Assembly: GCF_037893015.1 (NCBI RefSeq)
Contig: NC_133666.1
Span: forward strand, 660,505,482 to 660,569,481
Direction of reading: 5' to 3'
Source of the DNA: Macrotis lagotis
Taxonomy: Eukaryota > Chordata > Mammalia > Peramelemorphia > Peramelidae
DNA: 64,000 bases
Numbering within the stretch: the stretch's first letter is position 1; each line of letters opens with the position of its first letter. Made by a program: the position numbers and the translations under genes. The notes beneath the pieces are model-generated. The model searched no databases. It was not told the DNA's origin and saw nothing but the letters and a program-made list of their open reading frames with translations. Below, piece by piece: positions 10,716 to 25,700 of the stretch.

Positions 10716-13700
10716 GTGAGCGGGCCGGGGGCCGGGGGCTGGGGGCGCGCGGGGCGGCGGGCGGGGGGCTCGGGCCGGGCCGGGCCCCGCCGGGCCCCGC
10801 GCCCCCGGCCCCGCCCGCGCCCCGGCCCGGCGGGGAGGGGGAGGGGGAGGGGAGGGGCCGCGGGGGGCTCGTGTCCGCCGGGCCGTTGGGGGGCCCCCGC
10901 CACCGCCCCCCGCCCCCGGGGCTGACCCAGCCAGCGCCGCCCGGGGCGCTGCGTGTGTCAGGCCGGGCTCCCCCAGGGGGTCCTCTGCGTGCGCGCGTGT
11001 GCGCGCGTGTGTATGTGCATGCATGTGCATGGGTGCACGTGTGTGCATGCATGTGTATGTGCATGTATGTTCGTGCGTGTATGTGTGCGTGTGCATGTGT
11101 GAGCGCGCGTGTGTGCATGTGTGTACGTATGTGCATATGTGTATGTGTGAGCGCGTGTGCATGTGTGTGCATGTGTGCATGCCGCGCGTGCCCCGCACAG
11201 CGCCTGGCACCCAGTGGGTGAGCGGCATCACGGAACAGGCGGCCACAGGGAGAGGCGGCCCCGGGCCCGGGCTCAGTTTCCTCCTCTGCAACGTTAGACT
11301 AGAGGACCAGCCCGGCCTGGCGCTGCCCCACCTGAGGGGCTCCGGGCCCCCGTAGGCCTCCAGGTAAAGGCTGGAGGATCACCGGGGCCGCCCATGAGGG
11401 CAGGTGCCATCAGGTGGGGTTGGACAAGACAGGCTGGCATTGTTTTCCAGCCACAGATGAGGGGAGTACCCTCAGACCCTACAGGTGACGCTGAAGAAGT
11501 GCTCTACTCTGATTATTTTTTAAGGTTTTTGCAAGGCAAAGGGACTTAGGTCACACAGCTAGGTAATGATTAAGTGTCTGAGGCTGGATTTGAACTCGGG
11601 TCCTCCTGACTTCAGGGCCTTTCAAAACCTAAATTTGAAATCCAAGGCTCTAGATTACTGCCTATGACCTTAAGCAAGTCACTTCTTTCCAATCCTTAGT
11701 TTTCCTCCCTCATCAGGTGAGAGGGTTGGACTAGATTATCCCTAAGGCTTCTTCCAGGCTTTAACTCTTGTAATTTATAGTTTATTTGGATCCACAGTAT
11801 GTATGTGACTTGGTATTTGGTGAATCTGTAGACAGGTTTGGGAGATGAATTAATTGCACCCCAACGTCTGGATTACAGGGCCTCGGAACCCTCATAAATT
11901 CCCTTTACAAACCACAAGAAAAATGTACCAGGGTCTCTGCTCTCAGGCTACCAAAGAAGTGGCAAAACAAGACAGATAGGTCCAGGGAGCAGGCCAGGGT
12001 CATAGTGTGTATGTCGAAGGAGTAATAGAAGCCCCAAGGAAGGGAGAATGGAACTGTAGCAGCAGGTTTCTTGGTAGAACCAGCTTTTCTACCTGGACCC
12101 TTATATATGCTTAAAGAGATGATACTTAAATGCTCAAAATCATTTTGCCCTTATTGATAAATTGTTTGGTAAAATGACCAGAATGTGATGATATACATGC
12201 AAATATATATATTTTTATGTGTGTCTGTGTGTGTGTATCTGCTTCTGGAGATCTAGGTCTGAGTATTCATCATCCTCCTATAGCAACTAGTATAGTATTC
12301 TGTGCATAGCTTGGACTTCAGTAAATGATAATGACTGCAGCTTTTTCAGAGGGGGCGAGAAGGGGAAGGAAAAGTGGTAAACTGGAAATAGGAATTTTAT
12401 GGAAAAATGCATTGAAATGACAGTTTTTTGAAGTCATTGAAAAATGCATGGTGGGTACATTTCTTTTTGTTCAAGTTAAATAATACTTTACAGTAACACA
12501 AAATATCTGTTTTTAAAGAACCTACTAGGTAACTAACCATTTTTTTCTTAAAACTTTTTTTCTTTTTTCTTTTTTCAGCTTTTTCAATTAAAAAGCTTTT
12601 ATTTTCTCTCCTTCCACTTTACTCCTACTGGGAAAAAAAACAAACCAACAAACCCCAAACCATTGTAATAACTTGGCATAGACAATCAAAACAGAGTTCC
12701 TCAATAGCCATGCCTCATTCTGCATATTGAGTCCTTCCTCTCTAGGCCTTTAACCTCATTTCTTTGCAGTTAATTGTTGACCCTTGTATTGATCACAGTT
12801 CTTAAATCTTTTTTTTTTGTTTGTTTTTGCAAGGTAGTGGGCTTAAGTGACTTGTCCAAGGTCACACAACTAGGTAATTATTAAGTTTCTGAGGCCAGAT
12901 TTGAACTCTTGTCCTTTCCAGGGCCAATGCTCTACTCACTACACTACCTAGTTGCCCCTTATTAAGTCTTTCAAAATTGTTTTTTCATTGTTATGATAGT
13001 AAGAATTGTTGCTCTGGTTAAACTCACTTTACTCTGCATCAGTTCATATAAGTCTTCTTAGGAGTCTCTAAAACTTCTTTTCATTAGCCTTTTCCCCCCC
13101 TTGCTAATACAGTGAATATTAGTCAATGCATAAATGTACTTGAATATATTAAAGATTAAATCAGGCAAAATAGGAGACAGAAATATTTCCCATTCTAGGC
13201 TGAGTGTTACATCCTTCTGGATGACAGAGAGTAAGATTTTTTCAGTTCATCAGAAAAATGTCTGATGTTTTTTCTTAGGCAAAGTTTAAGGGCAAATTTA
13301 GGTCATTAAATATGTCTTTAGGGGCAACTAGGCTAAGTGGATAGAGTGCTGCATCTAGAGTTAGTCTCATCTTCTTGAGTTCAAATTTGGCCTCAGACAC
13401 GTGACGCTGGGCAAATCACTTAACCCTGTTGGCCTCAAGTTTCCTCATCTGTAAAATGAACTGGAGAAGGAAATGGCAAACTACTTTAATATCTCAGCCA
13501 AGAAAAGCCCAAATGGGGTCACAAAGAGTCAGACAAGACTTAAAAAGGACTAAACAACAAAAATATGTCTTTGTAGCTACTATTGATACTATCAAAATGC
13601 ATATAATTGCTTAAAAAGAAGCCCACAAACTTTAGTTTTTGACACTAGTGGGTTTTTTAGTTTAATTTTGAACCGGTCTTGCAGTCTCATTAGTATAGAA

Positions 13701-16700
13701 ACTCTTGTGGAGGAAACTGCTATAATCTTGGGGGAAGGTGACTGGAAAATTTAAGTGACTTTACTGTGGTCAAACAGATAGCAAGTGTTATCTGAACTTG
13801 AACTCCTTTCTCCAAGACAAAAGCTCTTTCTATCCATGCTTCCTCTCATTTAATTGTGAATGTTGAAATATTTGAACAATTTTGAGCAAAAGTTTCCTGT
13901 TAAAGTAATTTGAAAAGAGCATGAGAATTTACTTAATGTTTTTGTGTATAGTTGTAATATTTAATTAAATGTAGATTTGATTTGTCCTTTTAATATCCAC
14001 GTTTCAATTTGACAGTAATCTACTCTTCACCTTTTTGTAGTCTTGAGAATCTAAGATCTAGTTATATTAGAGGTTCTTTTGTTAATGTGATTGAAATGTC
14101 AGCCCCACCTTCATAGAAAAGTAAAATAAAACCCCAACATTGGCTTTGTGATTGCTGAGTTTGAAAGGCTTCCCCCCCCCAAGTTTATATGTTTAATGCT
14201 TTAGAAGGATAATGAAATACTTATTTGACTACATCAAACAAGTAGCTTCATACCTCTATGTTGGAGGGAGGAGGGAATGAGGAGGGATTTCATTTTTATA
14301 AGACTGATTAGTTTCTTACAAATTGTGTTCTAGATTGGAAAGTTAATCTTTGCCACAGTCTTGAATTTGTATTTGTAATTTAGACCTAACATTTAAGTTA
14401 CTTATTCTCTTCTATTAATGTTTGTTGATTGTACATTAGAGAAAATATTTCAATGATGTTATGGATAATGTTTGTCCTTCATTCTTGAAGAGGGAGGTGA
14501 TGTCATGACAAGCACATGAATTGGATTTGAGTGAAGGCGTGCTGTGCTAAGTCACCAGCCTCACTTTCTCCTTCCAGAACCATCTGGATCCAGTGGCCAG
14601 ATAAGAATCAGGAAGACTGGAGATGGCCCTGGATGGTGAGGCAGTCAAGGTTAAGTGACTTGCCCAAGGGTACACAGCTAGTAAGAGTCAAGTGTCCTAG
14701 GCTGGATTTGAACTCCTGTTCTCTTGACTCCTGACACCACTGAACTGCCCCAAAGTTATAGATAGTTGAATGTGGGGAATGTGATATTAGTCCTTCACCA
14801 AAGTCCACCTTCATTGTCTCATAGTGGTCTGGAGAAAATAATTGGATTCCTGAAGTATATAAGAGGAGTACTGAGAACAGACTTGGCAGTGGTTTGTGTC
14901 TTTCACCTGAGGAACCATCTAGATATATTTAGCAGATTGGCTTTAGTGGGATGAATTTTGGGGCCATAGTATCTCTTGAAAAACATGTCAACTTTGGAAG
15001 GGATGTGATTTGCTGTGGTGAAATCAAATTTTCTTTAAATATTGACTAATGGGGAGTTAGTTGCCCTTGAGGAATAATGATGGGCATCTGAGTACATGAC
15101 TAATGGTCTCTGATATGCATGATTCTAGGAGAAATATTTTGGAGGAGCTTTCCAAATTGTTGAAATCTTAGCATTACTCTCTCCCCTTTTTCATTCATCA
15201 TTAAAGCTATTAGGATTTGAATGAGATTCCATTGCTTTTTTTGTTGTCCATATACCTACATATGAATATGTATATACTTATGTACATAGATAGATCTGTA
15301 TATCTAAAGTGTAGAAACTAACAGTTTTTCTAGATTCTTGGATCAAATGGGAATTTAGAATTAATATTAATTCTAAATAGTAAAATATTTGAGAGAATGT
15401 GAATCAAAAGGTAATTGTTGCCTCTGTATTTGCCTTTTTTGCTTTAAAAGATGAAGTAAGTCTTGTTGATTACACTCACTACTCTACCAAGTTCAAGGAA
15501 ATGATGAAATGGTTATTTTACATTTGTTGGATGAAAATTCAGGTCTGTGGATTGCTGAATGTGTCAAGTAAGGAAAATAAATACCCCATAATTCTTTAAA
15601 GTCCAGGTTTCAAATGAAGTTAAACAATAAATTAAAATTTAGGATATTATGAAAAAGTTTTTTCCAAGTAGAATTTTTTTCTTAATATTTTTTGAAACTA
15701 TTTTACTTGAAAATAATAAACTTTAAAAGAGAGTTTCAGATTTTCTTCAAGGTTGCAGTATTCTGGCTGCTAATTTTATCCTGGCACAATTTTGTTTACC
15801 ATCGAATGAGGGAATCCCAAAGGGGTCTCCACTGGAGTTTCTCCCGTCTTGTTGACTGTAATAAAGGTACCTTATGGCATGCATAAACATGTTCTGGGTT
15901 GTTTGTCTTCCTTTATTTCTTTCCTTCTTTGAAAAGGAATACCCAGAACATAACCTCTGGGAAATAAATTTCCATTTGGTGATTCTGTTGTTTTAAAACC
16001 TCAAGCCTGTTCTGTGAGAAATAGATATTTAGAAAACCAAAAAATTAAGAGACTTTATGCATTTTAAAAAACACATTCGCATAAAATAACAGTTTGGGAA
16101 TGCCTGTGGTTAAGAAATCTTCTAAAATCAATGACATCTCATTGAGTTTTTTTTTTTAAACAGTATTATTAAAATCCTTTAAAAAAATCCTTCATGTTTA
16201 CATACTCAATTTCTATATGGGTCTTTAATCTGATCACTTCAAAAAGACTCTTTAGTATCAGAGATCGCAGCCCATTCACAGCCTTAAAGGTCACTACTGG
16301 AGGGTCCACTGAATGAATGTTCTCCCTTAACTTTATTGTCCGGATGTTATCATGGTAGCATATCTGGTACTAGTGGAGGCCTATCTATCTCATCATTTGC
16401 TCTTACTACATAATTGGCCTGTCTTTTTTGACTCTTATGCAATTGGCTCATTCTTAGGCAATCCATCTTCAACACTCCATTCTTTGGTGTTTCTCTTCTG
16501 GTTATTTGTGGCATCTTGCTCACACCCACAATGTACTTCTCCATTACCTTTCATGTAATACTTGTTTTTAATTCTTAGGAGACTTAGGAGTTGCTTCATA
16601 CTCATAAAATTTTCCATTACAAGGTTCAAGAGTAAGAATTTAATGAAAGGTAAAAAGAAAAGATATTAGAAAAATGTATTTTGTCTTTTTTAAAATAATA

Positions 16701-19700
16701 ACTAGCAAAATACCCGTGACTAATTAGGAAACAGGTTTTTCTTTTGTCTCTGTAATTTTGATAAATTAATGTACATGTATCTTGACAGCAATATGATTTA
16801 ATGGGAAGAAACCCAACTAGATTTAAAACTTCAAGTTCTGGTTCAGTTTTTTAAAAATTTTTATTTATTTAAGGCAGTAGGGTTAAGTGACTTGCCTGAG
16901 TGAGGTCAGATTTGAACTCAGGTACTCCTTACCCTCGGACCAGTGTTCTATCTACTGCACCACCTAACTGTCCCTTGGTTTAGTTTTTAGCTGTGTGACT
17001 AAAGGATGAGATCCTTCTCCCCTTTAATTTTAGTGCCTTCTCATTGTCAGTTATTTCAGTTTTATCTTGTGTATAGCTTGTTGGTGGGCAGTTGAGTGTC
17101 ATAGAGGATAGTGTTGAGCCTGGAGTCAGGTAGATGTCTATAAGGAAACTGAGGCCTAGAGGGTGAAACGACTTGCCCAAGATCTCACAGCTAGTGGTTT
17201 GCTACTTCCTTCTCCAGTTCACTTTACAAATGAGGAAACTGAGGCACATGGGGTAAAGTGACTTGCCCGGGACCACACAACTAGTGAGTATCTAAGATCC
17301 AATTTGCACTCATGGAGAGGTGAGAGGCATTTTCCTGTTTTCAGGCCTGGTGCTGTGTCACTGGGCCATCCAGCTGCCTCCACCATTTATTTAGCTTTTA
17401 TTCCAGGTCAGGCACAGTGCCAAGTAATTTATGATCCTCATATCAACCTTGGGATGGAGGAGCCATTATTATTCGCATTTATAGATGAGGGAACTGAGGA
17501 AAACAGAGGTTGAGCCTAGGGTCTCCTGAGGCCAGATTTGACTCCCAAGTCCAGACTCTTTCCACTGTACCTCCTAACTGGACTTTATTGTGCCAAGAGC
17601 TGGGGGGGGGCGTAAATGCAAAACAGCCTTGACCAGGGGTCAGCAAATTGCCTGTTTTGATAAGGCCCATGAACAAAACTTTAAAAATATGGGAAGCATT
17701 CTTAGGCTGCCTGGATCTTAATTTGCAGGAACTTGCAATCTACAGAGAATAGTGGCCAGGAAGTGGAATTATGGTACGGAAAGTCACAGGTCACAAAGAT
17801 GTGATTGGGCAGTAGAACAGTACATTAATGCAAGCTTTCAAGAGAAAATGGAATGGGGGCAGCTAAGTGGCATTGTGGCCCTGGAGTCAGGAGGACCTGA
17901 GTTCAAATCTGGCCTCAGGCATTTAATAATTACCTAGTTGTGTGGCCTTGGGCAAATCTCTTAACCCCATTACCTTAAATAAATAAAAAAAAATTTTAAA
18001 AGAGAAAATGGCATGGTGATATGACTATAGCTCTCAGAGACATGAAAAGCACGAGGGGGGAGAAGAGGAATATTTGTGCTCTGGAGGCTTGGTGTGGATG
18101 ATGAATCTCCAGAAGGGTCTGAGGCCTGAAAGGAAATAATTAGAGCAGAGAGAAGACATGGCCCCAGGGACCAAACTGGGCTGGGCCCAGCCAGGCTAGA
18201 AGATAGAGCAGTAGCTGCACTAGAAGGAACATCTGAGAAAGGTGGACCTATCCCCAGGGTTACTGCTAGCTGTGTCATCAGCTCTCACAGGCTTAATAGG
18301 CCTTTCTTTGAAGATGATGCCAGAAAGGAACTGGGTCAGCTGGGTGATGCTTCCTGCCCCAGACACTTGTTATCTGTGACCCTGGCCAAGTCAAGTAACC
18401 TCTTCTTAGCCTCAGTTTCCTCACTTGTAAAAATGGGATAATCATGATACCAATACAGAGGGTCCTTGTGAAGATCAAATTTAAAGCACTTTGCCAACCT
18501 TAGTACATAATATTAATATAAATAGTTAATATTGTTCCCATTATCATCATTCTCTAAGTATCTAGCCTCAGTACCTCTCTTGAACTTCACTCTCTTCTCT
18601 CTAACTTTTTTAAAGAGGATTTCTGTCCATTTCCAATAGAATGGAATGCAAAAGCATTAGTTAAGTAGGTCTTGTTCCAATGTGCTATGGGCCAGGGTCT
18701 TCTAGACAGACTCTGCTCTCAAAGACCTCATGTTGTAAGTAGGGGAGACTCCACATAGAGGAGCACGGAGGGTTCAACTTTACAGCAGATGGACCAACTT
18801 GTTATTGGTGGGTTTGGACCAAATGTACTGTGAGCACATCAAAACCCACTTTTTGTTCCTCTCTTCCAGATGGCTCTGTTTCTACTGAGGCTACCACTTT
18901 TCTTCCAGACACATTCAGAACTTGAGAGTTCTCAGATCCTCCCTCTTCTTTGCCCCACGGAGCCGTTCAGGGGCCATGTGTTGTGAATTCTGCTTCCACA
19001 GCCACGCTCCCGTTGTTCTCTTTCCCTCACTGGGCCACTCTCCTATCCAGTTCCTCATCGATTCTCAGAGCCTGTACCCCTGCCATTAGCTGGTGACAGG
19101 TCTCCCTGCCGAAGCCGCCTCCCTCTACTGCTCCCAAGTATATCCAGGGTCCAGTACAGGCTTATCTTTTTCATAATCTGACTCCAACCCTTCCCAGGCT
19201 TATTCTACAGAGGAATATGCTGTTCCTCAGAAACATTGCTCCCATCTACAGTCTCTAAAATGGAGTGACTCCTCTAAAAACCTTAGTTTCCCCTCACATC
19301 TTAGCTCCTGTCTTATCTTCTACATCACATCTTCCTGATCCCTCTTCCTCCTCCTCCTAGAAAATTTTATTTATGGTTTTATTGGCCTTTATGCCAACTT
19401 CCACCCAGCTTTGGCTTGTTTCTGATTGAGGAAAACAATAACATTAATCTGACCCAGACCCCTCATGCTGCTCTTTGGCCACATTTGGGTCTTGTCACCC
19501 TCCAAATAAATGCTTCTCCAACCCAGTTTTCCATCTCTGGTTCTGGGGTTCAATACCACTGTAACTGGAGGAGACATTTCAGTCAGTTACTGCATGACCC
19601 CACTCATCATCTGTGACTTCCCAGGCCAGAAATCCCCTCTCTGGGTTACCACTTCCTCAATGTGGTGTTCTTCCCCATAAGAATATTAGAACATGGGCTA

Positions 19701-22700
19701 CTTAAATTCAGGGGCTATCTCATTATTTTTTTGTGTGTGTTTTTATCCCTCGCATTTAGTACATTATCTAGAATAGCCTGAGAATTTAAGAAATGCTTTT
19801 TTTATTTCATACATGATTTATATATACTTTTGTCTGTATGTTTACCCTTTATAGAATGCAGTAATAACATTTTTACAACACTGAGATTGATAAAGAACTT
19901 TACATATCATTGAGTTGTTTCAGTTGTGTCCAACCTATTTGAGGGTTTTCTGTACTGGAGTGCTTTGCCATTTCCTTCTCTGGCTCATTTTAAAGATGAG
20001 GAAATTGAGGTAGAAGAGTTAAGGAACTTATAGTGCCCAGAGTCATACAACTAGTAGGTGTCTGAGGCCAAATTTGAACTCTTCCTGACTTCAGGCTTTG
20101 AACTCAAACTACTGCACCACCTTACATCTATTATCTCATTTAGTTCAAGGAACCATACTTTCATCTTCTTTATGCCTAGTCCCTTCTTATCCTTCTTTCT
20201 TCTTTTTCCTTCTTCCAGCTTTCTTCTTTTTTTTCCTTTTTCTTTTTTCTTCTTCCATCTTTCTTCCTTCTCCTCTTTTGTAGATAATAATTACTTGTGG
20301 ATTGGTTGACTTCTTACTTTAGTCTTGTCGATACAACTGGAGAAACAACTCTTTATCTGCAGTTTGGCCATTTAACTACTGCCATTTATCATTGAAATAC
20401 TTCAAAAATATCTTGAAATTTCACTGAAGTGGGCAGACCCTCCACCTGTGCAGATGCCAGCTTCTGCCTGTCCTTTCAGATGGTTTGGGGACTTGCTGAA
20501 ACAAAGCAGAGCAAAACATCGCCCATTAATGAGTCTGCTGAAGCCACTCTATGCTTGCTAAAACTCTGCCCGGCCGGCCTTGCCTTAGAGAACGGAGAAG
20601 CTCCTTCATGCTAAATTGAAACATTAAAATAGGGTTTTAGTGCAGAAATCCTGAGATAAGGATACAGTGTTCCAGGACTAGAAGAGGATTTGCTCCCCCC
20701 GCCCCCAGCAGATAGGTGCTGGGCACTGTGGCAAGCCATGAGGATGTGGAAAAGTTGCCAAAGCCACAGTCCTTGCCCTAAAAGTTTGGGGACAAATGCA
20801 AACCTGTGAAGCGGTATCTATAGCCTAGTGTTGTGAGTGTGCAGTGAGTCCTCCAGGTTGCCCAGAAGGGAGATGCTGGACTGGATGAGACAGGGAAGGC
20901 TTTTTGGAAGAGGATAGATTTGTCCTGATCCCCGAAAATTAGGAGACTTGACAGAGGAGGGCCATTCCAGGTAGAGGAAAGGAACCCCTCCAGTGAACAT
21001 GGCTAGTTTTGGAATAGTAGAGCCAACAGGTCTTTTGCTTAATTTATGTCGGTTTTATCCAGAGTGGGAAGAGTGAACTCTTAAAGAGTTGGTAAATAAG
21101 CATTTCTTACTTGCTTCCTATGGATTAAGCACAGAGGACAGTCTCTCAAGGGACATACAGACATGCATAACTGTGCCCAGACAAGCCACAGGGCAGGATA
21201 CCCTGATGATGAGCCACAGAGAAGATTGGGAAAGGCTGAGATTTTAGCTAGAACTTGAAGGAAGCCGGGAAAGCCAAGAGATAGTGATGAGGAAGAGCAT
21301 TCTGGGTATGGGAGGCAGAAAGTCCCTTTCTCATACTTATTGGAGTAAATAGTGTATTTTTTTTTAGGTTTTTGCAAGGTAAATGGGGTTAAAGTGGCTT
21401 GCCCAAGGCCACACAGCTAGGTAATTATTAAGTGTCTGAGATTGGATTTGAACCCAGGTCCTCCTGACTCCAAGGCCGGTGCTTTATCCACTATGCCACC
21501 TAGCTGCCCCAATAGTGTATTTTCAAAGACCGGTGAGCTTTCCACTGTCCCACAGTTTTGAGTACCCCCTAAATCTTTCCTGTAGACTAAACATCCTCAG
21601 GTCCTTCAGTTGAGCCTTATCAAGGTCCTTCCCTATCCCGAATATCTGAAGATTCTTGCTTCAAATGCTAAAGTGAAGGAAAGTCTTCTCTTACTGCTCT
21701 GATAACACTGAGTGACAGACTTGGCCTTGTTCACAAACAAAGGTTAGAGCTGGACCAGAACCTGCATCTTCTGTTCTGTCTAATTGCTTTACACTAACAT
21801 TTGTTAAGGAACTGTAATGGATAGAGAGCTGTCTTCAGAGTTAAGAAGACTAGGGTTCGAGTCCCAACTTTATGGCCCTGGTCAAGTTCTTAATCCTCTC
21901 AGTGCTCAGGTGACTTCCCAAGACTAACTTATAGGACAGGTGCCCATCTGCACTGGTAGAAGGGCCTTCAAAGAGGGAATTGCCCACAGGGCACCAACAA
22001 AGTCTTAGGTCTGGACAAAAAAGTGCCAAGTACTTTGCAAAGCTCTGGAGAGAGAGACAGAGACACAGAGTCAGATAGAGACAAGAATGCAATTGCCTTC
22101 CTGGCTTTGGGAGCTTATAGTCTATTAGAGGCAGAGGGAACAGTGTGTTCCTAGATGTTCCAACTGCACGTGGATGGGATCTAGGAGTAATATTAGTGGA
22201 AGTGGGAGGGAGACGAGGGCAGCTGGACTAGGGAGCTGCCTCATGCCGGAGGGGCCATTGGGAAGAGCCTTGAAGGAAGTTGGGGCTTCAGAGCAGTGAG
22301 AAGGGTCGTGGAGTAGTGTGACTGAGGAATGCCAGGAGGCCAGCGTGGTTGGAAGAGCACACGAGGAGACAGGCAGTCAGTCTGGACTGGTCTTGTAGAC
22401 TGAGAGAGGTTTTATCCTTGGGGCAAGAGATGCCACAGAAGCATCTTGCAGAGGGTAATGGCCTGGTCAGATCTGTGCCTTAAGAAGGAACCCAAATCCA
22501 GAGCTCTTGGAGTGGTGGAGGTGGGGCTTTGTTGTATAGGGAGAGTGAAGGAGAGGGAGGTTAACAGTGATGTGGAGGGAGAAGCAAGTGAGATTCAGAT
22601 GTTGGTGACGAAGGAACAGGAAGTGTCAAGGATGACTTGTGACCCTGCCTGACGGTCAGTGGGGAGGGGAACGGAGGGATGGTGGCATCTTCAACGCCCA

Positions 22701-25700
22701 AACTAGCCAGCGACAGTATTGAAAGGCCCCCAAAAGAATAGCCCTGAGACTATTATAGTTTTTGGTGATGTTGGCACCAAATCTGTAAAATTGTAATTTG
22801 TGAAATGCTTTGTAATTAGGTGCATTCACTTCAATTATTCCCCCCCCCCCCCATTTTTACAGCCACCTGTAAGATAGATTGGGATTCTTACTGGACAGAT
22901 AGGAAAACTAGGATTCTAAAGAGGTGAGTGAACAGTTCAAAGTCAGAGATAGCTAGTAAATGATCATATTGCTGGTGATAGAATTCAGTTCTTGTGATTC
23001 CTGATTTGTCAATCATGCTCCTATCATGTATGTGATATGAAAAGTAAAAGGAAACTAGTATTCACCATTTAGTTCAATAGTTAGCATGGTTAGGGATTAT
23101 TCACTGTAGAGGTGTACTGTGACAGATGCTGCCACAGTTGGGGATACAAATAAAACAAGACAGCCTCTACCTCTGCCCTCCAGATAGTCTCTACCATTTA
23201 CATTCTAACAGGAAGACAGCTCGGATCTGGTGGGGGGGGTGGAGTAAGTGAGAGAGAATTTAGGCATGTGAGGTGAAGTATGGTTGGAATCCTGCTTAAA
23301 ATGGTGTTTAGGTAGCTTATTTCACACAATGGGAGAAACCCCCTCCCCTTCATGCAAAAACCCAAACAAGCACCAAACCATACCATTTCATTTTAGCTTA
23401 CTAAATAACTTTTAATCTCCTGCTGTATATTCCAGGATGCTGATTACTAATAAAACCAAAAAAAAAAAAGCTCAATTTCCATCAGGAAACTAATAGGATG
23501 GAAATGATTTTATACAAATAAGGGCAAAGGGAAGCTTCAGATAATCTATGGTATCCCCTATTGGGGTTTCATGATAAAAAAGCAGTTTTTGGACAGCCAT
23601 TCTGTGTGTTGGTATAAACGTCTTTCATCTATTTAAAGATGTTAAAGATTTTAAGATGCCCCAACTCTTTTCCCCCCTCTAGGTACAGTAAAGGACCCTG
23701 TTTCCTTTAGCTTTTTCCTCTATGTAGCTGAACTAATTTGCTCAGTACAAGTCTTTTAAGTATAGTTTCACCAGGCTAAAAAAGGAGAGCATTTGAAAAC
23801 TATGAGAAGATAATTAATGTTTCAAAACATGGTCAAATTGATATAGCTCAAGTTGGGATTAGGATGAATGCAACAGTTCTTTCTTCACAAACTTTTCATA
23901 TGGTTCATATTTTGTTCACTTTACTTAAATTAATCAGTGAATGGGGCCCTTTGATTGAGATCAGCCAAGGTCATTCTAGATTCCTTGTCCTTTAGATTAT
24001 ACCAGAGGTGATGGTGGAAAGTTTAGAACTCAGGATCACTTAAGCGTTCATTTAAACTTCAAGTCAGCCAATTCTTCTCTGCCTTAGGGAGAAAAGAATT
24101 GAGAACATTTCCCTATCCCATCTATTTTCCAGTTGTTTCATTTTCTTGTATTTAATTCTAGTGTTTCAGCTAATGTACATTATCCTAATTTGATAGAAAG
24201 TAAATTCGGCTTAGCACCCTATATCTTTTTTCTTTTCTGGCAAGGCAATCAGGATTAAGTGACTTTCCCAAGGTCATACAGCTAGTAAGTAAAAAGTGTC
24301 TGAGACTGGGTTTGAACTCCAGTTCTCCTGACTCCAGGGACCACATATTGTACCACCTACCTGCTCCCTCCTCCCCATTTCATGTTATAGTTTGTGTCTA
24401 TGATAAACAGTTCTCTTCTTCAGTTGACTTTATCACTTTCTGGCTACTTCAGATGTTTCTTATCTTCAAAACAAATGCCAAATTGATATTCCTAAAATAC
24501 AGGGACCCCTCTTCCTTAATATACTCCAGCAGCCCCCTCTTGCCTCCAGGATTAATTAAAAACTTAGTAGTTTGACCTTTAGAAATTTTTTTTTATCAGC
24601 TTATAGATCTATATATTCAAAATAACAGGACTTTGGAAGACAGTTCCTTAAATGTCTATGAGATTTTGGGGAAAACACTTTACCTTTCTGTGCCTTAGTT
24701 TCCTTTTCTGTAGATGAGAAGGCTGAATTATATGGCTTCTTAAAATAAAGTGAATAAGGTGGCAGGACACTAGCAGGTGGGGGGATCTGGAGGTAAGTGG
24801 TTGGGGGGATCCTCAGGGAAGTGGTACTGAAAATGTGCCTGAAACAAAGAGAGGATTCTCTGAGGTAGAGGTGAGATGTGAGGGCATAACAAGCCTGGCC
24901 AGTGCACAGCTTTGGGGTTAGGAAGAGGAGTGCTTGTGTGAGGGACAGACAAGACCGGGGAGTGGGGTCTTCAAAGAATATGGGAAGGAATGCACTTACA
25001 TGAGAAAGATAGGGTGAGGCTGGGTTGTGAAGGGGCTTCAAAGGTTAAAGAGAGGAAGTTCTGTTTGATCCTCTAGCAATAGGGAGCTGCTAGAGTTGAT
25101 TGGATAGGGGAGTGACATGATCAGATGTGTGCTTAAGGGAAATGATTTTGGCAGCTTTGTTGGAAATGCACTAGGGTGGTCAGATATGGGAGGCAGTGAG
25201 ACTGATTATGGCCTAGATGAGATGTGGTGAGGTCCTTAATATGGTGACTATGTGAGTGGAGACCAGAAGACTGGATACAAAAAAGAAATGTTAGAAATAG
25301 AAAAAAGGACAAGATTTGAGGGAAGATGGGAAATTGCACATAAACTGAGGCTATAGACCTAGGAATCTGGAAGGTACTCTTTTTAAAAAAATATTTATTT
25401 AAGGCAATGGGGTTAAGTGACTTGTCCAGGGCCACACAGCTAGGCAATTATTCAGTGTCTGAGGTCAGACTTGAACTCAGGTCCTCCTGATTCTAGGGCC
25501 AGTGCTTTATCCACTATGTCACTTAGCTATTCCCCTAGAAGATACTCTTGACTGAAATAGAGAAGTTTGGAAGGTGTAGGAGCAATGGAGGTAGAAGGTG
25601 AGAGTAATTTAGGGTTGAATTTGGCAATAATGTAAGGAGGTAAGGGATTTGATAATAGGATGCTTTAGGCTTGAGATGAGGTCAGAGTTGGAATAATGTC

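Larger units (their letters stand above)
10112..10985 (+). promoter_or_regulatory. STX2: CpG island and presumed STX2 promoter / 5' UTR
   Basis: The sequence switches abruptly from a TA-rich tract to very GC- and CpG-rich DNA at about 10112-10130 and stays so past exon 1 into the start of intron 1. It contains many GGGCGG/CCGCCC boxes (Sp1-type sites) and no TATA box close to the start codon. This is the usual build of a TATA-less CpG-island promoter. The transcription start cannot be fixed from sequence alone. It most likely lies between about 10500 and 10680, because the stretch upstream of that is simple repeat. Confidence 0.85.

Noticed and set aside
9906-11291. Long open frames on both strands (up to 431 codons) across the CpG island
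   Set aside because: They consist of Pro/Arg/Gly/Ala runs from C-rich repeats and of Tyr-Ile and Cys-Val runs from TA and TG tracts. Low stop density in GC repeats explains them; only the short STX2 exon 1 and the candidate upstream ORF are kept.
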